Below are positions 21,094-30,360 of a stretch of 64,000 nucleotides of DNA, piece by piece. The stretch is taken from assembly GCA_017311185.1 (NCBI GenBank), contig JAESUZ010001291.1:310001-374000 (forward strand), given 5' to 3'. The notes beneath the pieces are model-generated. The model made no database searches. It was not told where the DNA came from and saw nothing but the letters and a program-made list of their open reading frames with translations. The translations under genes were made by a program, and so were the position numbers. This stretch comes from Proteles cristata cristata (Eukaryota; Chordata; Mammalia; Carnivora; Hyaenidae). Numbering within the stretch: position 1 is the stretch's first letter; each line of letters begins with the position of its first letter.

Positions 21094-21869
21094 AAGATCA
21101 AATTATATTCTTGACTCTGCACCAAAACCCATGCAGTGGCAGAATGCGATACCACGAGGCTTGTGGCTCTCAGAAACCCGAGCCTTCAGGAAAAAACCAG
21201 GCTCTCAGAGAGGCTTCCTGTGCTGCGGGTATCAGTGAGAACATGTCCTCCACGGCATTCTCACACTAACCCCCTCCCCCCAGCACGAACCTCCCAAACT
21301 GAGCTGTGGCCTCAAGGAAAACGACACTCTTGTTCCCAGTCCTAGCAAAGCAATGCATGAGTGACTTCAGAAATCACACGGTCTGCTATTTCCTTGCTTC
21401 CTCCCCGCAAAACTCCCCTGTGCTAATGCCCCGGGGGCTGCGGGGCCAGCCGGACGGCCTGAAGTCAATGCCCCGGGGACGGCTCCAAGAGGCGGGGCTG
21501 AACCCTGAGAACGGTCACGAGTTAGAAAGAGGCAGTGGTTTTCAACCACGCGTTAGCTTCGCCCTCTTATCTTCTGAAGAACTTCGAATCATGACAATAC
21601 AAGTTACAGAACTGTGCTGTTTCCTAAGTGAAATAAACCAGACACATACTGGAGGGTTCCACTTCCACGAGGCAGAAGTAGAACAGAGCTTAGGAGGGGC
21701 TGGGGGAAGGTGCTGGGGGGGGGAAGGGGGCAGTGGTGAGTGCTTAATGGGTCCAGAATTTCAGTCTGTGATGGCCAGAAGTTCGGAAGACGGATGGTGG
21801 GAATGTGGACACTGCGCATGTACTTAAGGCCACTGACTCAATCATGCACTTGGAAATGGCTAACGTGGT
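21094..21869. other. Intron 1 sequence, nothing recognised
   Basis: A 173-codon plus-strand ORF (21306-21827) crosses this stretch. It has no recognisable domain, runs through G-rich low-complexity sequence at about 21690-21735 and lacks exon signals, so I treat it as chance. Confidence 0.4.
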
Positions 21870-22072
21870 GGGGAGCCTGGTGGCTCAGCCGGTGGGGCAT
21901 CCAACTCTTGATTTCGGCTCAGGTCATGATCTCACGATTCGTGAGTTCGAGCCCCATATCGGGCTCTGGCTGGAGGCTCAGGGGCAGCTTGGGATTCTCT
22001 CTCCCCTTCTTTCTGCCCCTCCCTCTCTTGCACTCTGTCTCAAAATAAATAAAATAAAACTTGAAAAAAATG
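21870..22072 (+). mobile_element. CAN-type SINE
   Basis: The head is 'ggggagcctggtggctcag' and the tail is 'aaaataaataaaataaaact'. A deletion in the middle removes part of 'gtgctgacagctc'. Confidence 0.94.
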
Positions 22073-22170
22073 GTTAAAGTGGTCAATATTATGCAAATTT
22101 TACTACAATAAAAAAAAAAATGGGTCTATTCTGGTTAAAGCAGAAATGATGAGCTAGAAGACACACAGAT

Positions 22171-22376
22171 GGGGCCCCTGGGTGGCTCAGTGGGTTAAAG
22201 GGCCAACTTCGGCTCAGGTCATGATCTCGTGGTTCGTGAGTTTGAGCCCCATGTCTGACCTGTGCTGACAGCTCGAAGCCTGAAACCTTCCTCAGATTCT
22301 ATGTCTCTCTTTCTCTCTGCCCCTCCCCTGCACACGCTCTGTCTTTCAAATATAAATATCCATTAAAAAAAAAATT
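22171..22376 (+). mobile_element. CAN-type SINE
   Basis: The head is 'ggggcccctgggtggctcag', followed by 'gttcgtgagtttgagcccc'. The tail includes 'aatatccattaaaaaaaaaa'. Confidence 0.95.
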
Positions 22377-22837
22377 GGAGGCACAGAGAGACAAGTATAT
22401 AGCCGGACAAGATCTGGGCAACCGCCGAAGGCTAACCTCAGCTGCTTTACCTCACCTTTGTGCTGCAAACCAATCCCGTAAACTCAATCATATATCCAAA
22501 CCTCATGATCTCGGTGCCTTGACCCATGACCTCTTGAATCTATACACACTGTTTGTCGGGGGGAGGGGCGGGGTGCAGAATTTGGGGGAGAAATGGAGGC
22601 TGGAGCCTGAGGAAGGCCGACTCTAACATCTGCAGGACCAGAGCAGAGGCCAGGCTCCGGGCAGTCCGCCTGGCCTGGGGACAGACCCCAAACGCTCAAC
22701 AGCGCGCGGCCACCTTCTCTCCTTCCCAACACACCGTGACCGGCCGAGCTCAGTGGAGGACAGGGCGTGCGTGAGAGAGCCCGGCGTCTGACACAGGCAG
22801 AGGATGAGGACAGGCTTGTGTGGCGGGTACCTGCTAC
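22377..22837. other. Intron 1 sequence, nothing recognised
   Basis: The part at 22550-22770 is GC-rich with several CpGs and has ORFs on both strands, but there is no domain or splice support. Confidence 0.35.
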
Positions 22838-22974
22838 CCCTGCACAGACTCTGAAGCAGGCTGCAGGCTCTGAGCTGTCAGCACCGAGCCCGACGGGGGG
22901 CTTGAACAACAAACCATGGGACTGTGACCTGAGCCAAAGTCGGAGGCTTAACTGACTGAGCCACCAGGTGCCCC
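22838..22974 (-). mobile_element. CAN-type SINE fragment, antisense
   Basis: Only the head-proximal part remains, from 'gcacagactctgaagcagg' to 'gccaccaggtgcccc'. The purine-rich part is missing. Confidence 0.9.
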
Positions 22975-23002
22975 TGCTTTCAAAAGATCTTGCTCAAACT
23001 GT

Positions 23003-23045
23003 AAAAAAAAAAAAAAAAAAAAGGAGAGAGAGAGAGAGAGAGAGA
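23003..23045. repeat. Poly(A) followed by (GA)n
   Basis: An A-run (about 23003-23022) passes directly into a GA run (23023-23045). No retrotransposon body is attached on either side. Confidence 0.9.
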
Positions 23046-23286
23046 ACCGTGCATACCAGAGCGAAGTCACACACAGGCGCTTCGGCCCGGCCCCTTTAAC
23101 ACAACCCCATTTCGTACTCACAAGAGTCCTGGGGAGCAAATGCCTCTGTCCACAGGCAAGTACTTGTTGCTGTGATTTGTATTTTACACACGGACCACAG
23201 TCGCGTGGGGGTGCTCGTGCTCATGAACTATCATGTGATAATCAGAAAATGCTTCTATAGTAACGATAAAATGTCCCCAAATTCCT

Positions 23287-23470
23287 GGACGACCGTGGCT
23301 CAGTCGGTTGAGCATCTGACTCTTGGTTTCGGCTCAGGTCATAGTCCCAAGCTTCCCGTTTGGGCTCCGCACTGAGCCTGGAGCTTACTTAAGGATTCTC
23401 TGTCCCTCTCTCTCTCTCTCTCTCCGACTCTCTACTGTACTCACACACACTCTCTCTCTTAAAAAAAAAA
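23287..23470 (+). mobile_element. CAN-type SINE, older
   Basis: The first bases are decayed, then 'gtggctcagtcggttgagc'. The middle is shortened ('gctccgcactgagcctgg') and the tail follows 'cacacacactctctctctt'. Confidence 0.92.
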
Positions 23471-24275
23471 ATTCCAATTCTAAAACGTACAGGGAAAATT
23501 CAAAAAAGAAATGTAACGTGAATAGATGGTCAGTTTTTTAATAGACCGGGTTCCCTGATGGTTGGTAGGAAAGATGAAAGGGGGTCCGGGGAGCTGGCAG
23601 AGTAAGGAATGTAGGAAACGTAACCTACGTTTAAATTAATAACTTTCAAAAGTTTCAAGTTAAGATAACATAACACAAATTCTACTGCATCTTACTTATG
23701 GTTTGACACTTTCAATCCGGACGGCTATTCTCCCCTGCATAAGTTCATTTAAACATTCTACTAAGCACCCAGTACCTGTAAAGCACTAGCCCTGTGCGAG
23801 ATGTCCGCGTGAGTGAGCTCTGTGCTCGTTCTTGAGGACTCAGCAGTCTCTAGTCGGGATAAGACTAATACACAACCAGACTGCAAGCCGAACGTTTTTC
23901 ATAAAAGAGGTCCGAACAAATACCACTGGGCGTCTGCGATAATGAAGGTCAACTGTAAATCGTTCCAGAACTAAGTAAAACTGCTGGTTAGAAAAGTCCC
24001 AGGCAGAATACAGCGTGGGAGGCCTTTCTCCGAACTGCACGTGTGGTTATTTCTGCGAACCCCCTTCACTGTACTCAGCAGAAACAAAGACTTCCCAATG
24101 CCTTAAAAAATGTTCAATCATGTGCAAAAAAGTGACTTCATAGCTTGAGAGCTCCTGAACTATTTTACATTATAACTTGGTACAGATCTTATTACTTTGG
24201 TTCTTTCTAAAATTAAAGGGTTAAAAAAAAAAAAGCAATCACCAAAGAATACAACGCTCGGAAAAGTTAAGAGGA
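23471..24275. other. Intron 1 sequence with a possible antisense L2 3' end
   Basis: At about 23735-23880, 'taagcacccagtacctgtaa' and 'tagccctgtgcgagatgtcc' resemble the antisense L2 terminus. The remainder is unassigned. Confidence 0.35.
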
Positions 24276-24488
24276 GGGGAGCCTGGGTGGCTCAGTCGGT
24301 TGAGCGTCTGACTCTTAATCTCGGCTCAGGTTATGATCTCACGGTTCGTGGGTATGAGCCCCACACTGGGCTCTGTGCTGACAGTGGGGACCTGGCTTGG
24401 TGTTCTCTCTCCCTTTCTCTCGGCCCCTACCCCACTCATCATCTCTCGCTCCCTCTCTCTCTCAATAAATAAACTAATTAATTAAAAA
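24276..24488 (+). mobile_element. CAN-type SINE
   Basis: The head is 'ggggagcctgggtggctcag' and the B-box region is 'ggttcgtgggtatgagcccc'. The tail 'caataaataaactaattaat' is drifting. Confidence 0.95.
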
Positions 24489-24959
24489 CAGATTATCTAA
24501 AAGGCTTAAAGGGGCAAAACAGAACAATTAACAAATTTATTTAACTCCATTTTTGTGCACTTTTAGCCTTCAAAACACTCCATACGCAAGCCAGATTTTA
24601 ACAGCTCCCTACTGCACAAGCCAACCAGAGTGAGAAACATCTAACCATTTTTAATCCATTTTAATCTATAAAGGACTGATAATATAGGTACGATCATTTG
24701 CCAGCTTTAGAAATAAACAGAAGGACAGTTTGCGGATGTCTGCTTCTTTCTGCCACTGACGGTGGGCCCCTGGGCTTTTCGAGAATGACCTGTCGGGGAG
24801 ATGAACGCTGCTCTAGCCGCAAGCAGGCTGTTGAAGCGTCGAAGGTGAAATTATGACTCGAAGGAAACTTATTAAGGTGCTAAGGGTTCGTTCTACTTCA
24901 TAAAGTTAAAAATAAAATTAGAATTAGCTTTTCAAGTATTTTTTCAAAGGTGGGGTGTT
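24489..24959. other. Intron 1 sequence, nothing recognised
   Basis: It is unassigned, moderately AT-rich sequence. Confidence 0.4.
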
Positions 24960-25075
24960 CCAGTGGAAAAACATGGGCTTTGGAGATAGAAGACTGGAGA
25001 TTTATTACAGACATAAGCCTGAGTAAGTGACTTATGTTGTCTGAATTTCCAGTTGCTTATGTGTAAAGTTCAGTC
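24960..25075 (+). mobile_element. MIR SINE fragment
   Basis: 'acatgggctttggagataga' and 'agtgacttatgttgtctgaa' match the MIR order 'gggctttggagtcagac' and 'agttacttaacctctctga'. Confidence 0.6.
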
Positions 25076-25640
25076 ATTTAACACATATTGTGGCACTATT
25101 CTAGGTGTCAGGCAAACAGCAGTGAACAAATCCTTGACGTCATGAAACTTACATTTTAATAAGGAGACCATACAGAAATGAATAACGAAACATACAGAAC
25201 AAATAAGCAGAAACTTTAAAACACACTATGAGAGATGGTGGTGAGCACTAATGAGAAAGAACACAAGGAAGAGGTCTCAAAGAGCAATCAAAGAAGGCCT
25301 CACTCAAAAAGATAACACTTGGACAAAGACATGCAGGAACTTCCAGAGAAAGCCCTGGATATCTGGGGTCAAAAAAGGGAGGAGCATGAGCAAAGGCCCT
25401 GGGGTAGAAACATGCCAGCCTGTTGAAGGTACAGGAAGAAAGCCAAGTACAGCTGGTGCACAGTGACAACAGGGGAGAAGAGAAGAGGGGTGGAAAATGA
25501 AGTCAGAGAAAAGGAATAAGGAGTAATTGGAGCAAGATCCTTCAGGGCAACCAGGGGATTATAAAGGAGTCTGACTTTTCTTTGCAGTGCAGTCGGAAGC
25601 CATTGGCAGAACATAGGAGGCGCTGGTCCTGACCTGTATG
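25076..25640 (-). mobile_element. L2 3' end, antisense
   Basis: A long, well-preserved antisense L2 block contains 'ggtgtcaggcaaacagcagt', 'gaaacttacattttaataag', 'agaaggcctcactc', 'gagcaaaggccctggggtag' and 'ggaagccattggcag'. The order matches the remembered reverse consensus over more than 500 bp. No coding frame survives. Confidence 0.82.
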
Positions 25641-25879
25641 TCAGAACATTTACCACACAGCATTATTTTGTGAGGACCAAACATGATGTGAAGGGCTTAC
25701 ACCGGAAAGTGCTATAAAAATTGAAGGCCTGCTTCCTGTATCACTAACTTTCTATGTGTGTTTGTGTATCAAACAGCTTTGCCAAACTCTCTTCTGCACA
25801 AAACAGCAGAAAATACTAAGAACAACTCTCTCCATTTCTACTACCCTGTATCTAAGATCGTGGCTTTTGGTTTCATTTC

Positions 25880-26069
25880 TTTTTAATGTTTTATTTATTT
25901 TTGAGAAAGAAAGAGCATAAGCAGGGAAGGGGCAGAAAGAGAAGGGGACAGAGGATCTGAAGCGGGCTCTGCGCTGACAGCAACAAGCCACATGTGGGGC
26001 TCGAACTTGCGAACCATGAGGTCATGACCTGATCTGAGGTCGCACAGTCAACCGACTGAGCCACGCCCC
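25880..26069 (-). mobile_element. CAN-type SINE, antisense, older
   Basis: It runs from 'ttttaatgttttatttatttt' (tail side) to 'ccgactgagccacgcccc'. The last bases are shortened. Confidence 0.93.
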
Positions 26070-27079
26070 TTTTTGGTTGGAAATCAAACAACAAATCAGC
26101 TGTATTTCAAGCATAAAGAGCAACAGTGGGAAAGCCAATCTCACGACTATCATCAAACCCAGCAATGACTCATGAAACTGCACGTGCTTAACAAGCATTT
26201 TTCCTTCGAAGTGACTGGATCAAAAAAAGGAGACTTCGTGGCTCCTAGCAACACTCCTGGTACTGCGACGACACCCAAACCACACTTCTACTTTCTTTCT
26301 TAATTGCCGGTACACATCACACGTAGGAAGGGCAAATCTGCATTACGTAAATGAACTCTGTTACAAACGGTATTAATGCCATTGATAATAAATTATCAAA
26401 TAGCTAAACTTCTTTTATTATGGTACAGCTCACCATAAACCACTTTTTAGAGACAATTACGGAAACTGAGGGCCCTGTTAATTTGGAAGGAAAAACAGTG
26501 CCAACCTGAAATGACTCTGGAAATGGACAATTAGCTCCGACCTTTGTGTGCACTCTTCGGTCTTCTTGGCAGTACCGTGTCATTTCAACTAAGGTTTGGC
26601 TGCCACTGTAAGTGTATGAAAACTCTGGTGCCATCGCTGCCTGCTGCGCTAAACTCCGATCCCACGAGGCCGAGGCTGGGCTGGCGCTGTCGTCTGTGTT
26701 CTCCCAGCAACTACTAACCGCAGCAACGTTTACAGAGCCCAGCCTTTACTAAGCACTTTAGCCGGGGTCCTTGGTCTGCTCTCCAACTTAGTTCCTCCTG
26801 TATCCCCGTCTTCTGTTTGAGCTTTATGGTGAGCTGTACCATAATGAAAGAACTAGCCCAAAGTCATTTAGAAAGAGACCGGGCTCTGCAGCCCGGGCGT
26901 CGTCGTCAGGACAGAGGCACGTCACCCCCGCCGCACGTCGCAGCTGGCCTGGCCCCTGAAGACAACAGCTACGAAACGAAATGCATCATCTACTCTCTCC
27001 TGGCCCTCCTGCGAGTCAGCTCGCACCGTCTCCGCTTCGACTGGGAAGGAACCAGGCCTCAAACCTCAAGCCCCCTCTT
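26070..27079. other. Intron 1 sequence near exon 1, with an inverted repeat
   Basis: The distal part (about 26735-26930) may be an antisense MIR ('cctttactaagcacttta', 'gcccaaagtcatttag'). A 76-codon minus-strand ORF (26404-26634) ends inside the left inverted-repeat arm. Its product is not recognised and I do not call it a gene. Confidence 0.45.
26404..26857. repeat. Inverted repeat: 23-bp perfect core, arms about 35 bp, spacer about 385 bp
   Basis: The left core at 26417-26439 is the exact reverse complement of 26823-26845 (both include GGTACAGCTCACC or GGTGAGCTGTACC). The match extends outward with a few mismatches to about 26404 and 26857. It does not correspond to a SINE or LINE-1 boundary that I can see. 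Confidence 0.9.
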
Positions 27080-27307
27080 TCTTTTTTTTTTTAATGTTTT
27101 TTTTTTTATTTATTTCTGAGAGAGAGAGAGAGAGAGACAGCGTGAGGAGGGGAGGGTCAGAGAGAGAGGGAGCCACAGACTGAAACAGGCTCCAGGCTCC
27201 GAGCTGGCAGTCAGCACAGAGCCCGACGCGGGGCTCGAACCCACGAATCGCGAGATCATGACCTGAGCCGAAGTCGGACGCTCAACCGACTGAGCCCCCA
27301 GGCGCCC
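27080..27307 (-). mobile_element. CAN-type SINE, young, antisense, at the CpG island edge
   Basis: Flanking 16-bp TSDs 'cctcaagccccctctt' (27064-27079) and 'cctcaagtcccctctt' (27308-27323) differ at one base. It lies about 310 bp downstream of the VPS41 exon 1 donor and keeps many CpGs. Confidence 0.97.
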
Positions 27308-27617
27308 CCTCAAGTCCCCTCTTAACGCTTCCCAAGGGCAGCCAGGTCCTGGGACAACCGGGCTGCCTTCCAGGCAAACCGTCACTCAAGACAGTTCACC
27401 GGGGCAGCGGCGCAGCAAGGCCGCCTCTCCGACGCCGGGACGCGTCGGGGCGCTCTCCCCGGGCGCCCCCCGAGCAGCCACGCTCCCCGAAACGGCCTCC
27501 CGCCCCTCGGGTGCCCCGCGGTGGGCCTGGCTCGCCCTCCGTCCACACGCTCCGCTCGCAGCCCGCATCTCCTCACCCTCGCCTCTCACTCCGGGGCCCA
27601 ACAGCCGCAGGATTTAC

Positions 27618-27638
27618 CTGCTCCTCCGCTTCCGCCAT
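27618..27638 (-). CDS. VPS41: VPS41 coding exon 1 (start codon to first splice donor)
   Basis: The minus strand reads ATG GCG GAA GCG GAG GAG CAG and then GTAAAT, giving MAEAEEQ and a phase 0 donor. The start lies in a strong context (GCACCATGG). This heptapeptide equals the start of human VPS41 as I remember it, and exon 2 supplies the expected continuation. The 5' UTR extends to higher coordinates within the CpG island. The gene encodes a HOPS subunit that works with VPS39, VPS11, VPS16, VPS18 and VPS33A in lysosomal fusion and is recruited to lysosomes through small GTPases. Confidence rests on two linked short exons rather than one. Confidence 0.93.
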
Positions 27639-27652
27639 GGTGCAGCCGGCGA

Positions 27653-27662
27653 GTCACATGAC
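27653..27662. promoter_or_regulatory. CLEAR-like E-box GTCACATGAC
   Basis: The site differs from the TFEB/TFE3 CLEAR palindrome GTCACGTGAC at one base (A for G in the centre). It sits 15 bp upstream of the start codon, in the probable 5' UTR or core promoter. VPS41 is a lysosomal-trafficking gene, so TFEB-family control is plausible but inferred. Confidence 0.5.
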
Positions 27663-27664
27663 AG

Positions 27665-27675
27665 ACCCGGAAGTG
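27665..27675. promoter_or_regulatory. ETS (GABPA-type) site ACCCGGAAGTG
   Basis: It contains the CCGGAAGTG core typical of ETS/GABP sites near CpG-island transcription starts. Confidence 0.6.
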
Positions 27676-27678
27676 AGA

Positions 27679-27690
27679 GAAACCGAAACC
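27679..27690. promoter_or_regulatory. IRF/ISRE-like direct repeat GAAACCGAAACC
   Basis: Two GAAACC units are spaced as in an interferon-response element, but the second unit departs from the GAAANNGAAACT consensus at the end. Weak support. Confidence 0.3.
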
Positions 27691-27701
27691 CTGGGACCGG
27701 G

Positions 27702-27720
27702 GGCTGCTGGGAAATGTAGT
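27702..27720 (-). promoter_or_regulatory. ZNF143/THAP11-type element
   Basis: The minus strand reads ACTACATTTCCCAGCAGCC, close to the ZNF143 motif ACTACAATTCCCAGAATGC. Such sites are typical of CpG-island promoters of housekeeping genes. Confidence 0.65.
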
Positions 27721-27742
27721 TTTTAGCAGCATCTGAGCCCGG

Positions 27743-27748
27743 GCGTCA
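27743..27748 (-). promoter_or_regulatory. CRE half-site TGACGC
   Basis: This is a CREB/ATF half-site about 105 bp upstream of the start codon. It is short and could be chance. Confidence 0.3.
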
Positions 27749-27766
27749 TTTCGTGCGGCTGATTCT

Positions 27767-27771
27767 ATTGG
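27767..27771 (-). promoter_or_regulatory. CCAAT box
   Basis: The minus strand reads CCCAATAGAAT about 130 bp upstream of the ATG, a position usual for NF-Y sites relative to nearby starts. Confidence 0.4.
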
Positions 27772-27884
27772 GCTTCCTCTCTGCTCTGAGTCTCCAAGCC
27801 CAGTGGAGTCGGGCCTTGGAGAATCCGAACCGAAACCGCTGTTAATTTCATGACTTATTTTATTGTTGTTCCTCCTGGTTCCAT

Positions 27885-28062
27885 GATTATGACATTATTT
27901 ACTAACATTCACTCTATATCAGGCCCTGGGGTTATAGTTTTGCATGCATTTTCTCATTTAACACCCCCAGCAATCCCTACTATTATCCCCATTTATAGAG
28001 GAGAACACCATGGCTCAGAGAGCACGCACTTGTAAGAGGCAGAACTAGGATTCGAACGTGGC
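27885..28062 (-). mobile_element. MIR SINE, ancient, antisense
   Basis: It is well preserved: 'gcatgcattttctcatttaa', 'ctactattatccccatttat', 'catggctcagagagcacg' and 'gcagaactaggattcgaac' follow the reverse MIR consensus in order. Confidence 0.88.
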
Positions 28063-28069
28063 TAAATCT

Positions 28070-28290
28070 GGAGCACCTGAGTGCCTCAGTAGGTTAAGTA
28101 TCAGACACCGTATCAGGTCATGATCTCGCAGTTCGTGAGTTGGAGCCCCACATAGGGCTTTCTCCTGACAGCTCAGAGCCTGGGGCATGCTTCTGATATT
28201 TCTCTCTCTCTCTCTGCCCCTCCCCTACTTGTGCTCTGCCTGTTTCTCAAAAAAAATGAATAAAATATTTTAAAAGTTTTTTAAAAAATA
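28070..28290 (+). mobile_element. CAN-type SINE, older
   Basis: The head is 'ggagcacctgagtgcctcag', with 'gttcgtgagttggagcccc' further on. 'aatctgg' flanks both sides (about 28065 and 28291). Confidence 0.93.
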
Positions 28291-29644
28291 GAATCTGGTC
28301 ATGTCTAATATCAAAGGCTCTGTGATTAGCAAATGCTTCTTAGTCTAAAAGCGGTCTTGTCCATTTTATCAAATATATTAAGAGAATATAAAACATAAAT
28401 CAGTCCTTGCAGTGGAGAACCAGATAAAAATTCATATTTTAAAAACATTTAGTTTGCTTGTACTGCTTTCTGCTTTAATTTGACAGCTTCTTTTGGCATC
28501 TGGACATTGAAATTTTTTTTTAAAAAAATCTCCATTGTTTAATTAAATTAGTTGTTAAACTTTTACTGAGTATATTCTATGTTAAATATCTAAGACAGAA
28601 TATAAATGTATCCTTCGGTAAAATCCATAAAGCTATTTTCTTTCTTCCATCCTTTAGAACAAATGATCCCCCCTCCATGTTTCTGGACATTATGAATTCT
28701 CCTTCCTAATCCTCAGGAATTTGCAGTATCTTGTCCAGAAAACAGACAGTTTCTTTTTTCCAATCATCTCCAGTAGTTAATAACCGGAAAAAGGTGCCAT
28801 AAATGGCAGCATGTGGTGGATGCTTGGTGCCCTTTTTGACCCTTGTGCCTCACTGACTCCGACGTAGAAGAAAGGCATAGAAGCAGGTCTCTAGGTGTGG
28901 CCTGGCCAACCCATGATTCCCATGGCCCAGGTGAGACACTTGTCTTCTCTCCAGGGCCTAAATGGCTTCTTCCTCTAACCCTCGTTGGGGACCCTCTCCC
29001 AGTCTGTGGATCACTCAGTCACAAAAAAACCAATGAAAGGCCAACCCAAGGCATTCAGATATCCATAGCCCAGCACCAATTACTCTAAGTTTTGACTTTT
29101 CCAGTCTGAGAGTTCCTGAGATCTCTGGCAAAGCAACTGGAACCCAAACATTGCTCAAGTTCCATTACTTCAAGTCCCACAGGAAGCTTTATACAAACCA
29201 AAAAAAGGGCAGAAACTCTAAGTTCAGTCTCCACAGAAGAAAGAAACGTCTAGCCCTTCTATTGAATTCTAATTTTGCCTTTTTCCATTATGATCTAGAC
29301 TCACCCATAAAACTCTAGTGGGTCTAATTAAAGATGTAGCCAAAGTTTCTGCAGATTTTCCTGTGCTCACTCAAACCTCGGAGACTCTGGAGTTCCCCAA
29401 GTCTGTTCCCATTCAGTGTACTATCTTGACTATAATAAAATATGATGAACATCAGATCTTCTGTTTCCTTTTGGACAGAATGCAAAGTGAAGACACATAG
29501 ATGCAGAATGCTGAGGGAGAGGAAGAACCCACTAGAGGCTAGCAGGTTCACACTGTACACATGAAATTCACACGTGATCTCAGAGCCCCAGGTTTCCTCA
29601 TAGGAAAGGAGACTTTTTGGCTCCCTAAGAGATCTTCTTACCTC
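28291..29644. other. Upstream intergenic sequence, nothing recognised
   Basis: It is AT-rich with no named repeat, exon pair or RNA gene. The small ORFs near 28843 and 29318 lack support. Confidence 0.4.
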
Positions 29645-29802
29645 CTGCTACTGAAAGTGTGGTCTACGGACCAGCAGCATCAATATCACCTGGGAGCCTG
29701 TTGGAAATGAAGTTTAGGACCCCTCCAAAGATCTAGAGCCCAAAGCTGGGTTTTAATAATATCCCCCCAAGGTATGTATATGTACATTAGAGTCTGAGAA
29801 CT
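29645..29802 (+). mobile_element. MER5-like hAT DNA transposon remnant
   Basis: 'gaaagtgtggtctacggacc', 'agcagcatcaatatcacctg', 'ggagcctgttggaaatgaag' and the closing 'agagtctgagaact' match the MER5 layout with its TG-rich inverted ends. Confidence 0.82.
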
Positions 29803-29881
29803 AATTAACCCAACAGTCTTTCATTCTATGGCACATCACTTGTTTTTTCTTGCCCATCATCAGTTCACCCTCCCACCTTTA

Positions 29882-30119
29882 TCTATATTTTTTAGCACTC
29901 CTTTTCTTTTTTAACTGTTTTATTTATTTTTGAGAGAGAGATAGAGACAGCATGATCAGGGGAGGGTCAGGGAGAGAGGGAGACACAGAATCTGAAGACA
30001 GGCTCCAGGCTCTGAGCTGTCAGCACAGAGCCCGATGCGGGGCTCAAACCCATGAACTGTGAGATCATGACCTGAGCCGAAATAGGACGCTCAACCAAAT
30101 GAGCCACCCAGGCGTCCCT
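29882..30119 (-). mobile_element. CAN-type SINE, antisense
   Basis: A perfect 15-bp TSD 'accctcccaccttta' flanks it (29867-29881 and 30120-30134). The T-rich tail end is interrupted by 'agcactcc'. Confidence 0.96.
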
Positions 30120-30148
30120 ACCCTCCCACCTTTAAACTGTGGAGGCTG

Positions 30149-30360
30149 GGATTCCTGGGTGGCTGAGGCAGTTGAACCTCAACTTCAGCTCAGGACATGA
30201 TGTCGCGGTTTGTGAGTTTGAGCCCCATGTTAGGCTCTGTGCTGACAGCTCAGAGCCTGGAGCCTGCTTTGGATTCTGTGTCTCCCTCTCTCTGCTCCTC
30301 CTTCACTTGTGCTCTCTCTCTCTCTCTCTCTCTCAGAAATAATAAACGAATAAACAAAAG
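30149..30360 (+). mobile_element. CAN-type SINE
   Basis: The head is decayed ('ggattcctgggtggctgag') and the (CT)n tail side ends in 'aataataaacgaataaac'. 'taaactgt' occurs on both sides as a probable short TSD. Confidence 0.94.

Larger units (their letters stand above)
18723..27617 (-). other. VPS41: VPS41 intron 1
   Basis: It is bounded by the donor GTAAAT after exon 1 (27617-27616, minus strand) and the acceptor TAG before exon 2 (18723-18725). It is about 8.9 kb and phase 0. It holds SINEs, MIR and L2 relics and an inverted repeat close to exon 1. I found no additional exon in it. Confidence 0.9.
27385..27725. promoter_or_regulatory. VPS41: CpG island spanning the VPS41 start
   Basis: The sequence is CpG-dense ('gacgcgtcggggcgctctc', 'cctcccgcccctcgggtgcc') from about 27385 through exon 1 to the 5' flank at 27725. 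No TATA box is visible upstream of the ATG. This fits a housekeeping promoter with dispersed starts. The exact transcription start cannot be fixed from sequence. Confidence 0.85.

Noticed and set aside
21306..21827. 173-codon plus-strand ORF, the longest on the plus strand
   Set aside because: No recognisable domain, passes through G-rich low complexity, lies in VPS41 intron 1 on the opposite strand and has no convincing splice or start context.
22484..22912. 142-codon minus-strand ORF in intron 1
   Set aside because: It extends into the antisense SINE fragment at 22838-22974, whose translation gives familiar SINE-derived residues; the rest has no domain.
26404..26634. 76-codon minus-strand ORF with a varied composition
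   Set aside because: No family recognised; its last codons are just the left arm of the inverted repeat, which also gives a similar peptide on the plus strand at 26823. Kept as a repeat observation instead.
27679..27690. Interferon response element controlling VPS41
   Set aside because: The GAAACCGAAACC match is incomplete and short; listed as a weak site only and not promoted to a finding.
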